Below, piece after piece: positions 1 to 8,023 of a stretch of 64,000 nt of DNA (position 1 is the first letter of the stretch; every line of letters starts with the position of its first letter). The position numbers and the translations under genes are program-made. The stretch lies in the NCBI RefSeq assembly GCF_001005215.1, contig NZ_LBNQ01000041.1:62001-126000 (forward strand). The letters are read 5' to 3'. Source of the DNA: Lampropedia cohaerens. GTDB lineage: Bacteria; Pseudomonadota; Gammaproteobacteria; Burkholderiales; Burkholderiaceae_C. The notes below the pieces were generated by a model. The model was not told the DNA's origin, searched no databases, and was given only the letters and a program-made list of their open reading frames with translations.

Positions 1-137
1 GGCGTCATCAGGCGCCTGGCCTGCGGTTCATCCCAGCGATGGCGCAGCAGCCGCATGAAGCGCTGCCACCAGTTGCGCGTGCCGCGCTGACCGGTCGCTG
101 CCGTTGAAGTCGGTGTCTGAGGGGTGCTCGCTACCAT
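1..137 (-). CDS. TPM-domain protein, 5' end only (partial)
   Basis: Only the first 45 codons are in the window; the gene runs off base 1. The visible N-terminus starts MVASTPQTPTSTAA and continues into a basic, Trp-rich stretch with LLRHRWDEPQARRL. It has no signal peptide. Its ATG overlaps the stop of the preceding gene by 7 nt (ATGGTAG), so translation is probably coupled. In LemA loci of Burkholderiales the TPM protein with a glycine-rich tail is commonly followed by a second, soluble TPM-domain protein, and the short segment fits that. The assignment rests on position and this N-terminus only; the TPM domain itself is outside the window. Confidence 0.6.
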   Translation of the reverse strand, partial: MVASTPQTPTSTAATGQRGTRNWWQRFMRLLRHRWDEPQARRLMT

Positions 138-1114
138 CGTCCTGAAGCGCCTCCGCCGCCAAAGCTGCCACCGCCGCCGGAGCCAAAGCCTCCGCCGCCA
201 AAACCGCCGCCACCAAAACCGCCGCCGCCGAATCCACCGCCCCCGCCACGGGGTCCGGTGCCGATGCCCACCTGGCTACCCATCGAGAAGGCGATCAACA
301 TTCCGGCAATGCCAGCAATCAGGGCCACCAGAAGCGCGCCTGAAAAAAGGTAGACCACTGCACCGATGGCACCACCACTGGCGAGTGCACCCAGCTTGCG
401 CCCGAGCAGCTGGCGCATCAGGGGAGCGCCCAGGGTCAGTGCGAAGTAGGCCAGCACGATCAGTGTGGGGATGTCCACGCCAGCGTCGCCGAATGCGCGC
501 ATGCCGGCGTTGCGTTCCGCGCCGCTGGCAGGGGGAGGCGGAGGATCACCCGCCAGCGCAGCCTCCACGCCATCCAGTCCCGCCAGAATGCCCGCAGCAA
601 AGTTGCCTTGCCGGAATGCGGGAGTGATCTGCTCGTCGATGATGCGCGCAGCGCGCAGGTCCGGAATGGTGCCTTCCAGCGCCCGAGCAACCTCAAAGCG
701 CAATGTGCGGTCGTTCTTGGCGATCACCAGCAACAGGCCATCGCCCACATCGGCGCGGCCGATTTTCCAGGTATCGGCCACCCGATGCGCATAGGGCGCA
801 ATGTCTTCCGGAGCGGTGGTGGCAACCATCAGCACCACCACCTGTGTGCCAAAGCGTTCTTCCAGCGCCGCGAGCTTTTGGCGGATCGCAGCCGTCTCGG
901 CTGGCGAAAGCGTTGCGGTCTGGTCGATGATGCGATCCGTCAGCGCAGGCACCGGTTGCAGGCCCGATTGTGCCGCCAGCGTAGCGGCAAAGAGCAGCAA
1001 CATCAGGGCAGCCACCCACTGGCTCAGCCGGCGCCAGCCAGCGCGCATGCGCCGCCCTGGGGACGTGTCCAAAATGGGCATGGATGCCATGGCGCGGATG
1101 GTCAGGCCGGTCAC
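131..1114 (-). CDS. YgcG/TPM-domain membrane protein with glycine-rich tail
   Basis: 327 residues with a GTG start that overlaps the lemA stop (GTGA). An N-terminal hydrophobic segment (about residues 33-48, ending TLAAQ) looks like a signal peptide. A TPM domain (about 55-185) follows, with the family features GDGLLLVIAKNDR and LEGTIPD. After a proline-rich linker come two hydrophobic segments (about 215-285), then a tail of GGGGF repeats ending SGRW. The family is named for TLP18.3, Psb32 and MOLO-1. The bacterial members are membrane-tethered and of unclear biochemical role. The gene sits between lemA and another TPM gene. An ATG at residue 9 or 12 is an alternative start. Confidence 0.85.
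   Translation of the reverse strand: MTGLTIRAMASMPILDTSPGRRMRAGWRRLSQWVAALMLLLFAATLAAQSGLQPVPALTDRIIDQTATLSPAETAAIRQKLAALEERFGTQVVVLMVATTAPEDIAPYAHRVADTWKIGRADVGDGLLLVIAKNDRTLRFEVARALEGTIPDLRAARIIDEQITPAFRQGNFAAGILAGLDGVEAALAGDPPPPPASGAERNAGMRAFGDAGVDIPTLIVLAYFALTLGAPLMRQLLGRKLGALASGGAIGAVVYLFSGALLVALIAGIAGMLIAFSMGSQVGIGTGPRGGGGGFGGGGFGGGGFGGGGFGSGGGGSFGGGGASGRW
149..247 (-). repeat. tandem repeat coding the GGGGF tail
   Basis: The 3' end of the TPM gene repeats a 15-bp unit coding Gly-Gly-Gly-Gly-Phe, with Phe codons at 185-187, 200-202, 215-217 and 230-232. The units differ slightly at third positions. Such tails are usual in this family. The repeat is likely to vary in copy number between strains by slippage. 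Confidence 0.8.
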
Positions 1115-1734
1115 GGAGTGGCCGGGCTGCCTTCGGTGCTCAGGTTGGCCGGCATCTCGATGCGTGGCGGCGTGGCGATCTCGGCCTCATTGGCGACGCT
1201 GAAGTTGGGCTTCTCGTCGTAACCGAAGATCATGCCGGTGAGATTGGTGGGAAAGCTGCGGCGCAACACGTTGTACTGCTGCACGGCCTGGATGTACTGG
1301 TTGCGGGCCACGGCGATGCGGTTTTCCGTGCCCTCCAGCGTCACCGCCAGGTCGCGGAAGGCCTGGTTGGTCTGCAGCTCCGGATAGGCCTCGGCGACCG
1401 CCATCAGTCGCGCCAGCGCGCTGCCCAGCTGGTTCTGTGCCTGCTGGTATTGCGCCAGCGCTTGCGGGTCCTGCAGCGTCTCGGGCGTGACCTGGATGGA
1501 GGTTGCGCGTGCCCGCGCTTCGATCACGGCGGTGAGTGTGTTGCGTTCGAAATTGGCCTGCCGCTCCACGACGGCCTGCAGATTGGGGATCAGGTCGGCA
1601 CGGCGCTGGTACTGGTTGACGACTTCACTCCAGGCCGCCTTGGTCTGTTCGTCCAGACGCTGGTAATCGTTGTAGCCACAGCCGCCGACGAGCAGAGTGA
1701 TAAACAGGGTCAACATCCATCCAAGGCGTTGCAT
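1111..1734 (-). CDS. lemA: LemA family lipoprotein
   Basis: 207 residues starting MQRLGWMLTLFITLLVGGCGYND. A short hydrophobic signal ends in the lipobox LVGGC, so the protein is probably lipid-anchored. The body is the helical LemA domain, with AAWSEVVNQYQRRADLIPNL and FPTNLTGMIFGY. The start was chosen at the ATG before the lipobox, which has GGAGA 6 nt upstream; an upstream in-frame ATG at 1797 would put about 20 charged residues in front of the signal. It is the first gene of a lemA-TPM-TPM unit with overlapping stop/start codons. The function of LemA in bacteria is not established. Confidence 0.9.
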   Translation of the reverse strand: MQRLGWMLTLFITLLVGGCGYNDYQRLDEQTKAAWSEVVNQYQRRADLIPNLQAVVERQANFERNTLTAVIEARARATSIQVTPETLQDPQALAQYQQAQNQLGSALARLMAVAEAYPELQTNQAFRDLAVTLEGTENRIAVARNQYIQAVQQYNVLRRSFPTNLTGMIFGYDEKPNFSVANEAEIATPPRIEMPANLSTEGSPATP

Positions 1735-1806
1735 AGTTGTTCTCCGTGGTTTGTCTAGCGCGCCCATTGTGACACGGCGCCTGTGCCGTCCGACCATCCC
1801 GTGGGC

Positions 1807-2247
1807 TTATTGCGGCTTTGCCGCACCTGCGGTGTCGACCGGCACGATGGACTCGTTCTCACTCAAGCCCAGCACTGTTGCGGCATCGTCTGGTGGCGGC
1901 ATTCCGGTCCGTGCCGCGCCAGCCTGCAGGACGGCCTGGCGCAGACGCTGCAACTCCTGTTGCTGCTGCAGGCGGTACTGCGCACGCTGCTGTGCGGAGG
2001 CAGTGCGGTGCGCCGCTTCGTTTTCCTGGCGCTGACGCGTCAGCGGATCGACGAACAGGTCGCCAGCAGTGGCCTGCGGACACGGTGTCTGCTGGTAGGA
2101 GACGTGGCCCTGGGCATTGGTGCACTTGAAGGCCTGGGCTTGCACGTACGCAGCAGTGCCGCATAGGGTGAGCACCAAGGCGCACGGCAGGGCGATGCGT
2201 CGCAGCGCTGTCCGTTCGGCGATGGGGGCAAGGTCTGTCCTGGTCAT
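1807..2247 (-). CDS. DUF4124 domain protein, exported
   Basis: 146 residues. An N-terminal signal (LPCALVLTLCGTAAYVQAQ) leads into a DUF4124 domain, FKCTNAQGHVSYQQTPCPQ, with two Cys that could form a disulfide. A Gln-rich helical stretch (LQQQQELQRLRQAV) and a loose C-terminus follow. The ATG at 2247 is preferred over an in-frame TTG at 2259; neither has a clear ribosome site. It lies 61 bp behind uvrD on the same strand. No biochemical role is known for the domain. A second DUF4124 gene is found at 35941-36579. Confidence 0.75.
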   Translation of the reverse strand: MTRTDLAPIAERTALRRIALPCALVLTLCGTAAYVQAQAFKCTNAQGHVSYQQTPCPQATAGDLFVDPLTRQRQENEAAHRTASAQQRAQYRLQQQQELQRLRQAVLQAGAARTGMPPPDDAATVLGLSENESIVPVDTAGAAKPQ

Positions 2248-2308
2248 GGTGGAGTGCAAATAGGAGGTTCAAGCATACCCGCAATGCCCGGATACCGGAA
2301 TCGCCGCC

Positions 2309-4834
2309 TCACGTCACCACGGTGAGTTTGGCGACGGCCAGCAGCAGCAGTTTCGTGCCATGGCGGCCGAAGTTGACCTTGGCCTTGCTGTCGCAGCCAC
2401 TGCCTTCGATGGCCAGCACCTCTCCTTCGCCGAATTTGGTGTGGAACACGCGCTGGCCGGCGCGGATGCCAAAGGAGTTGGCACCGCTCTGACTGGCGGC
2501 GGTAGCGGGCACGGGCTGCGCGGTCGCGGCGCGCCAGGCCGCATCCTCGGCGCTGGTGCGCGCCGGGTAGCGGCCCTGCCGCGTCGTGCCGTAGCTGCTG
2601 GCGCCAGACCACGGCGCGCTGCCGGCGAATCCGGCGGGGCCGCCGCCAGCGGCACTTGCGGTCAGCTTGTTGCGCCTGGGCGTGAGCCAGCGCACGGACT
2701 CTTCGGGCAGCTCGTCGAGAAAACGGCTGGGCAGGTTGTACTGGGTCTGGCCATTGAGCATGCGCTCCATGGCCAGGCTGAGGTACAGGCGCTTGCGCGC
2801 GCGCGTGATGGCCACATACATCAGGCGGCGCTCCTCCTCTAGCCCATCCTGGTCGGCCAGGCTGTTGTAGTGCGGAAACAGCCCTTCTTCCATGCCCATG
2901 ATGAACACGGCATCGAACTCCAAGCCTTTGGAGGCGTGCACGGTCATCAGTTGGATGGCATCCTGGCCAGCCTGGGCCTGGTTGTCGCCCGCCTCCAGCG
3001 CGGCATGGGTGAGAAAGGCCGCCAGCGGCGTCAGCGTCTCGCCGGTGTCGGCGTCGTAGAACAGGGACTGGTTGGCATCCAGCGCCGCGGGCTGCACCGC
3101 GGGTAGACGTGTGGGCAGTGCTGCAGCATCCAGCGGGGCGTCGGGATCAATGCCCTGGCTGGCTGGCCCTTGCGTGAGCGGCTGGCCATGCTCGTCGATC
3201 GGCAGCGCCGTGGCATCCAGGCCATAGCCTTCCTGGGCCACGAAGCTCTCTGCGGCATTGACCAGCTCCTCCAGGTTCTCCACCCGGTCCACGCCGTCCT
3301 TTTCGGCGCGGTAGTGTTCGAGCAGGCCGCTGTGCTCCAGCATCAGCGTGATGACCTCGCGCAGTGGCTGGCCGTAGCTGGCCTCTCGGAGCCGGTCGAC
3401 AAGCTGCACGAAAGCGCGCAGCTTGTCGCCGGTCTTGCCGGGCACGTCCTGCACTGCCAGGTACAGCGGTACGTTGCGGGCACGGGCGGCATCCTGCAGT
3501 GCTTCGAGCGTGCGCGCGCCAATGCCGCGTGTCGGGAAGTTCACCACGCGCAGAAAGCTGGTGTCGTCGCCAGGGTTCTCGATCAGGCGCAGATAGGCCA
3601 GCGCGTGCTTGATTTCGGCCCGTTCGAAAAAGCGCAGGCCGCCGTAGATCCGGTAGGGCACCTTGGCGGCGATCAGGGCGGACTCCAGCACGCGGCTTTG
3701 CGCGTTGCTGCGGTAGAGCACGCAGATTTCGTGGCGCGCAAAGCCGTCGACCTGCAGCAGCTGGCGCACTTCGTCGACCATCCATTGCGCCTCGGCGATG
3801 TCGTTGCTAGCCTCATGCACGCGCAGCGGCTCGCCAGCGCCCTGGTCGGTGCGCAGGTTCTTGCCCAGGCGCTGGCGGTTATGGGCGATCAGGGCATTGG
3901 CCGAGTCCAGGATGTGGCTGTAGGAGCGGTAGTTCTGCTCCAGCTTGATGGGGTCACGCACGCCAAAGTCCCGCAGGAAATCGGCCATGTTGCCCACGCG
4001 CGCGCCGCGGAAGGCGTAAATGCTCTGGTCATCGTCACCGACGGCCACGACGCTGGTGAGCACCGGGCCGTCGCGGTGGTTGGCAGGCAGGCTGGCACCG
4101 GCCATCAGCTTGAGCCAGAGGTACTGCAGCCGGTTGGTATCCTGAAACTCGTCGATCAGCACATGCGCAAAGCGCTGCTGGTAGTGCTGGCGCACGGCGG
4201 CGTTGTCGCGCAGCAGCTCATAGCTGCGCAGCATCAGCTCGCCGAAATCCACCACCCCTTCACGCTGGCACTGCTCCTCATAGAGACGATACAGCTCCAC
4301 GCGCTGGCGCGACTCGCCATCGCGTGCGGGCACGTCCACGGCGCGCAGGCCCTCCTCCTTGCAGCTGTTGATGAATGATTGCAGCTTCTTGGGCGGCTGC
4401 ATCTCGGCATCGACGTTGTGCGTCTTGAGCAGCCGTTTGATGGCCGAGAGTTGGTCTTGCATGTCCAGGATCTGGAACTGCTTGGGCAGCCCGACGGTGG
4501 TGGCATGGGCACGCAGCATGCGGTTGCACAGGCCGTGGAAGGTGCCGATCCACATGCCGCGCACCGACACCGGCACCATGGCCGTGAGGCGCGCGACCAT
4601 CTCGCGCGCAGCCTTGTTGGTAAAGGTCACGGCCAGGATGCCGCCGGGCGAAGCCTGGCCGGTCTGCAGCAGCCAGGCGATGCGGGTGGTCAGTACGCGC
4701 GTCTTGCCGGAGCCGGCGCCGGCGAGAATCAGCGCATTGCCGCCAAGGAAGGTGACGGCGGCCTTTTGTTCCGGGTTGAGCCCGGCCAGAAGGGGAGAGT
4801 CGAAAGCAGGCCGCGCGGCCGAGGAAAATGACAT
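2309..4834 (-). CDS. uvrD: UvrD/PcrA-type 3'-5' DNA helicase
   Basis: 841 residues, superfamily 1A. Visible motifs: Walker A AGAGSGKT (38-45), motif II DEFQDT (228-233), motif III GDDDQSIYAFRGA (266-278), and further on MTVHASKGLEFDAVF and the VAITRARKRLYL motif. The C-terminus (GQRVFHTKFGEGEVLAIEG onward) is the Tudor-like tail that in PcrA/UvrD contacts RNA polymerase. The family unwinds DNA in nucleotide excision and mismatch repair and removes proteins from DNA. An insert of about 60 residues between motifs IV and V (Pro/Ala-rich, around 550-600) is longer than in E. coli UvrD. The length exceeds E. coli UvrD (720 residues). Confidence 0.95.
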   Translation of the reverse strand: MSFSSAARPAFDSPLLAGLNPEQKAAVTFLGGNALILAGAGSGKTRVLTTRIAWLLQTGQASPGGILAVTFTNKAAREMVARLTAMVPVSVRGMWIGTFHGLCNRMLRAHATTVGLPKQFQILDMQDQLSAIKRLLKTHNVDAEMQPPKKLQSFINSCKEEGLRAVDVPARDGESRQRVELYRLYEEQCQREGVVDFGELMLRSYELLRDNAAVRQHYQQRFAHVLIDEFQDTNRLQYLWLKLMAGASLPANHRDGPVLTSVVAVGDDDQSIYAFRGARVGNMADFLRDFGVRDPIKLEQNYRSYSHILDSANALIAHNRQRLGKNLRTDQGAGEPLRVHEASNDIAEAQWMVDEVRQLLQVDGFARHEICVLYRSNAQSRVLESALIAAKVPYRIYGGLRFFERAEIKHALAYLRLIENPGDDTSFLRVVNFPTRGIGARTLEALQDAARARNVPLYLAVQDVPGKTGDKLRAFVQLVDRLREASYGQPLREVITLMLEHSGLLEHYRAEKDGVDRVENLEELVNAAESFVAQEGYGLDATALPIDEHGQPLTQGPASQGIDPDAPLDAAALPTRLPAVQPAALDANQSLFYDADTGETLTPLAAFLTHAALEAGDNQAQAGQDAIQLMTVHASKGLEFDAVFIMGMEEGLFPHYNSLADQDGLEEERRLMYVAITRARKRLYLSLAMERMLNGQTQYNLPSRFLDELPEESVRWLTPRRNKLTASAAGGGPAGFAGSAPWSGASSYGTTRQGRYPARTSAEDAAWRAATAQPVPATAASQSGANSFGIRAGQRVFHTKFGEGEVLAIEGSGCDSKAKVNFGRHGTKLLLLAVAKLTVVT

Positions 4835-4891
4835 GCGGCGATTGTATGCGGCGCCCGCACCCGCGGCAGCCCGCCGGCGAGCGCGGCCCAG

Positions 4892-5872
4892 TCAGCCCGC
4901 AATGGCACCCGCGGCAGCCGGCGGCTTCTTGCGGTAGGCGTAGGTGTCGGCAAAGCGCGAGAGCATGTAGTCGCTGCAGATCACGTCCGGATAGCGCCGC
5001 GGCCGGTCGGGCCCATGGCAGCCCGGCAGGCAGTCGATCAGCGTATCCGGGTGCGGTTCGGCAAAGAACGGCATGGAGTAGCGCTCCCGGTCGCGCGGGC
5101 TGATCACGCGGTGCGGGGTGGATTTGTAGCGGTCGTTGCTCCAGCGCGCCATCATGTCGCCGATGTTGACCACGAAGGTGCCTTCGATGAAGGGGGCATC
5201 CAGCCATTGCCCTTCGAGATTGCGCACCTGCAGGCCGCCAACCGGATCCTGGTAGAGCAGGGTGATGCAGCCATAGTCGGTGTGCTCGCCAGCGCCCTTG
5301 GGCGCATCGTCAGCGTCCGGGCGCGGCGGATAGTGCAGCAGCCGCATGGCGCTGATGGGCTCGTGAAAGCGCTGGGCAAAGAACTCGCGCTCGGCCCCCA
5401 GGGCCTGCGCGATGGCGCGCAGCAGCGTCAGCGACAGCTGGTGCATGTCCTGGTAGTGGCCTTCGAGGAGCTCCCGCCAGCCGGGCAGGTCAGGGTGCCG
5501 ATTGGGGCCGCGCAGCGGTTTGCCAGCCAGCACGTCCGGATGATCGGCCGGCATGTGAAAGCCCATGTCGAAGGCTTCCTTGAAGTCAGCGCTCTGGGTC
5601 GGGTCGAGCTGCTCCGCTTGCAGCGCGCCATAGCCGCGGTGGTGGGCACTTTGCGTGATGTCGATCTTGCGCTTTTCCTCGATCGGCAGCGCGAAGAAGC
5701 GCCGTCCCGCATCCAGCACCGCATCAATCTGCGACTGTGCAATGGGGTGGCCCTTGATGTAGAAGAACCCCCAGGTGCGGCACGCGGCGTCGATGGCCTG
5801 GCTCACTTGCGACCAGGCGGCCTCATCCCGCTGGTAGAGCGGGGAAATGTCGATGATGGGCAGCGTGTTCAT
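4892..5872 (-). CDS. isopenicillin-N-synthase-like Fe(II)/2-oxoglutarate dioxygenase
   Basis: 326 residues. The N-terminal DIOX_N region (PIIDISPLY, CRTWGFFYIKGHPI) precedes the 2OG-Fe(II) oxygenase fold. The iron ligands are visible as H197-x-D199 (EHTDYG) and H254 (STPHRV). R264-x-S266 matches the RxS motif that binds the C5 carboxylate of 2-oxoglutarate. The family includes thymine 7-hydroxylase and plant hormone oxidases. The gene lies 50 bp downstream of a BMP-type binding protein on the same strand, so it may oxidise the ligand imported by that ABC transporter; that is inference. The substrate cannot be read from sequence. Confidence 0.85.
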   Translation of the reverse strand: MNTLPIIDISPLYQRDEAAWSQVSQAIDAACRTWGFFYIKGHPIAQSQIDAVLDAGRRFFALPIEEKRKIDITQSAHHRGYGALQAEQLDPTQSADFKEAFDMGFHMPADHPDVLAGKPLRGPNRHPDLPGWRELLEGHYQDMHQLSLTLLRAIAQALGAEREFFAQRFHEPISAMRLLHYPPRPDADDAPKGAGEHTDYGCITLLYQDPVGGLQVRNLEGQWLDAPFIEGTFVVNIGDMMARWSNDRYKSTPHRVISPRDRERYSMPFFAEPHPDTLIDCLPGCHGPDRPRRYPDVICSDYMLSRFADTYAYRKKPPAAAGAIAG

Positions 5873-5922
5873 AGGTCAATGATAGGGCACCGGCGCATGC
5901 GCAGCCGGGTCCCAATGCAGCG

Positions 5923-7008
5923 TTACTTCGGCAGTTCGGACTGAATGCCCTCGACGTAGAAGTCCATGCCCGCCAGGTCCGCGTCGCTGGCCACGCTGCC
6001 TTCGGGGATGCGCACCTGGCCGCTCTGGTCCTTGATGGGGCCGGTGAACGGGTGGAATTCGCCCGAGCGGATGCTGGCAATAATGGTTTCCGCTTCGGCC
6101 TTGATGGCGGCGGGCACGTTGTCGCTGAGCGGCGTTTGCACAACGTCCTCGGCCATACCGCCCCAGTAGTCGCGTGGCTGCCAGCTGCCATCGAGGACCG
6201 ACTGCGTGGTGCTGACGTAATAAGGCGCCCAGTTGTTGACGACGGAAGTAAGAATGGCCTTGGGAGCGAACGACAGCATGTCCGAAGCGTAGCCGACGGC
6301 GTAGACACCGCGACGTTCGGCGGTCTGTGCCGGTGCCGGGCTGTCGGTATGCTGGAAGATCACGTCTGCGCCTTGGTCGATCAGGGCATTGGCGGCATCG
6401 GCCTCCTTGCCCGGGTCGAACCAGGTGTTGATCCACATCACCTTGACTTCCGCACCGGGGTTGTACTTGTTCAGCGCCAGCTGGATGGCATTGATGTCAC
6501 GCAGCACTTCCGGGATGGGAAAGGATGCGACGTAACCCACCACCTTGCTCTTGGTCATCTTCGCGGCCAGGAAGCCACCCACGTAACGTGCCTCGTAGCT
6601 GCGGGCCAGATAGGTGCCGAGGTTCTTGTCGCGCTTGTAGCCGGTGGCGTGCTCGAAGGTCACGTCGGGAAACATCTTGGCGACCTTGGCGGTCGGGTTC
6701 ATGTAGCCAAACGATGTCGTGTAGATCAGCTTGTGGCCGCTGCTGGCGAGGTTGCGGATCACCCGTTCGGCGTCCGCGCCCTCGGGCACGCTCTCGACAT
6801 AGGTGGTCTCAACCTTGTCGCCGAGCTGCGCCTCCAGCGCCTTGCGGCCCTGGTCGTGCTGGTAGGTCCAGCCGTGGTCCCCGATGGGTCCGATGTAGAC
6901 GAACCCGACCTTGAGCGGGGTATCGGCAGCGGCCGTCATGCTGGCCGTTGCAGCAACGGCTGTAAGCAGGCCTGCGCGTAGCAGGTGAGAGAGTCGGCAA
7001 TGTTGCAT
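5923..7008 (-). CDS. BMP-family ABC transporter substrate-binding protein
   Basis: 361 residues. A signal peptide of about 28 residues ends in MTAAADTPLK. The mature protein starts KVGFVYIGPIGDHGWTYQHD, the classic beginning of the Bmp/PnrA/Med family, which binds purine nucleosides in characterised members such as TmpC and PnrA. It follows two permease genes and an ATPase gene, so the importer is complete. A 75-bp gap with an inverted repeat separates it from the upstream permease. A long GC-rich leftward reading frame covering its start region is not a competing gene. Ligand by homology: nucleoside or nucleobase; the precise ligand is unknown. Confidence 0.93.
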   Translation of the reverse strand: MQHCRLSHLLRAGLLTAVAATASMTAAADTPLKVGFVYIGPIGDHGWTYQHDQGRKALEAQLGDKVETTYVESVPEGADAERVIRNLASSGHKLIYTTSFGYMNPTAKVAKMFPDVTFEHATGYKRDKNLGTYLARSYEARYVGGFLAAKMTKSKVVGYVASFPIPEVLRDINAIQLALNKYNPGAEVKVMWINTWFDPGKEADAANALIDQGADVIFQHTDSPAPAQTAERRGVYAVGYASDMLSFAPKAILTSVVNNWAPYYVSTTQSVLDGSWQPRDYWGGMAEDVVQTPLSDNVPAAIKAEAETIIASIRSGEFHPFTGPIKDQSGQVRIPEGSVASDADLAGMDFYVEGIQSELPK

Positions 7009-7058
7009 AGAGAGGCTCCTGTGGACAGTAGAGAAAAATGGGCAAAGAGTGCATCAGT

Positions 7059-7085
7059 GACCGGTGGTCAGGCAGTGGACCGGTC
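7059..7085 (-). other. intercistronic inverted repeat between permease and binding-protein genes
   Basis: The arms GACCGGT (7059-7065) and ACCGGTC (7079-7085) are perfectly complementary with a 13-nt loop. On the transcribed strand the stem begins at the permease stop codon and lies about 50 nt before the binding-protein start. There is no T-run, so it is not a standard terminator. Its position suits an mRNA-stabilising or processing hairpin that lets binding protein exceed permease. This is inference. Confidence 0.4.
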
Positions 7086-8010
7086 AATGGCCCGGCTTCC
7101 AGGGGCGGCCCAGTGACACTGGCGCAAACAGCCGAGTCTTGGCGGCATCGCGCGAGAGTGCAACCAGCACCAGCACCGTGGCCACGTACGGCAGCATCGC
7201 CAGCAGATTGCCTGGAATGGCCACGCTCAGCCCCTGTGCGACTAGATGCAGGATGCTGGCCAGGCCAAACAGCCAGGCGCCCAGCAGCACGCGAAACACC
7301 TGCCAGCTGGCAAAGACCACCAGTGCCAGCGCAATCCAGCCACGTCCGGCGGTGATGTTTTCGGTCCACATCGGGGTATAGGCCAGCGACATGTAGGCGC
7401 CTGCCAGCCCCGCCATGGCTCCGCCAAACAGCACGGCGCCGGTGCGCACCCACAGCACCGGCAGGCCGGTGGCGCTGGCCGCATCAGGGTTTTCGCCGAC
7501 TGCCTTGATGATCAGGCCAATGCGGCTGCGCAGCAGCGCCCAGGCCACCAGCGCAAACAGTACAAACGAGAGGTAGACCAGCAGATCCTGCGCGAACAGC
7601 ATGCGCCCGATGACGGGGAGCTCCGACAACACGGGGATGGCCACGGGCTCGAAACCGCTGATGGGCTTGCCCACCCAGCTCGCGCCGATGAAGGAGGACA
7701 GTCCCACACCAAGAATCGTCAGCGCCAGGCCGGTGGCGACCTGGTTGGCCGCCAGATGCACTGCCACGAAGGCAAACAGCGTCGACATCACGGCGCCGGC
7801 CAGCGCGCCACATGCCGTGCCCAGCCACAGATTGCCCGAGGACAGGCCGACGATGAAGCCGGCGACGGCGCCCAGCAGCATCATGCCTTCCTGTCCGAGG
7901 TTGAGTACCCCGGCCTTTTCGCAGACGAGCTCGCCCAGCGCCACCAGCAGCAGTGGCGTGCCGGTGCGTACCATGGCGTAGAGGATGTTGGTCAGCAGTT
8001 CAATGTCCAT
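7084..8010 (-). CDS. ABC transporter permease (nucleoside/simple sugar type, second subunit)
   Basis: 308 residues, strongly hydrophobic, about eight membrane spans. It begins MDIELLTNILYAMVRTGTPLLLVALGELVCEKAGVLNLG. The ELVCEKAGVLNLGQEGMML segment is typical of the YufQ/NupQ-like permeases paired with BMP binding proteins (BPD_transp_2 family). GGAG lies about 8 nt before the ATG. It starts 13 bp after the partner permease stop and is co-oriented with it. Its partner ATPase is the first gene of the operon. Confidence 0.92.
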   Translation of the reverse strand: MDIELLTNILYAMVRTGTPLLLVALGELVCEKAGVLNLGQEGMMLLGAVAGFIVGLSSGNLWLGTACGALAGAVMSTLFAFVAVHLAANQVATGLALTILGVGLSSFIGASWVGKPISGFEPVAIPVLSELPVIGRMLFAQDLLVYLSFVLFALVAWALLRSRIGLIIKAVGENPDAASATGLPVLWVRTGAVLFGGAMAGLAGAYMSLAYTPMWTENITAGRGWIALALVVFASWQVFRVLLGAWLFGLASILHLVAQGLSVAIPGNLLAMLPYVATVLVLVALSRDAAKTRLFAPVSLGRPWKPGH

Positions 8011-8023
8011 CGTCTTGCTCCGT

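Noticed and set aside
149-247. The GGGGF-coding repeat as a CRISPR-like array
   Set aside because: Units are directly adjacent without spacers and lie inside a coding gene.
3170-4378. 402-codon plus-strand frame opposite uvrD
   Set aside because: It is antisense to conserved helicase motifs and has no family features.
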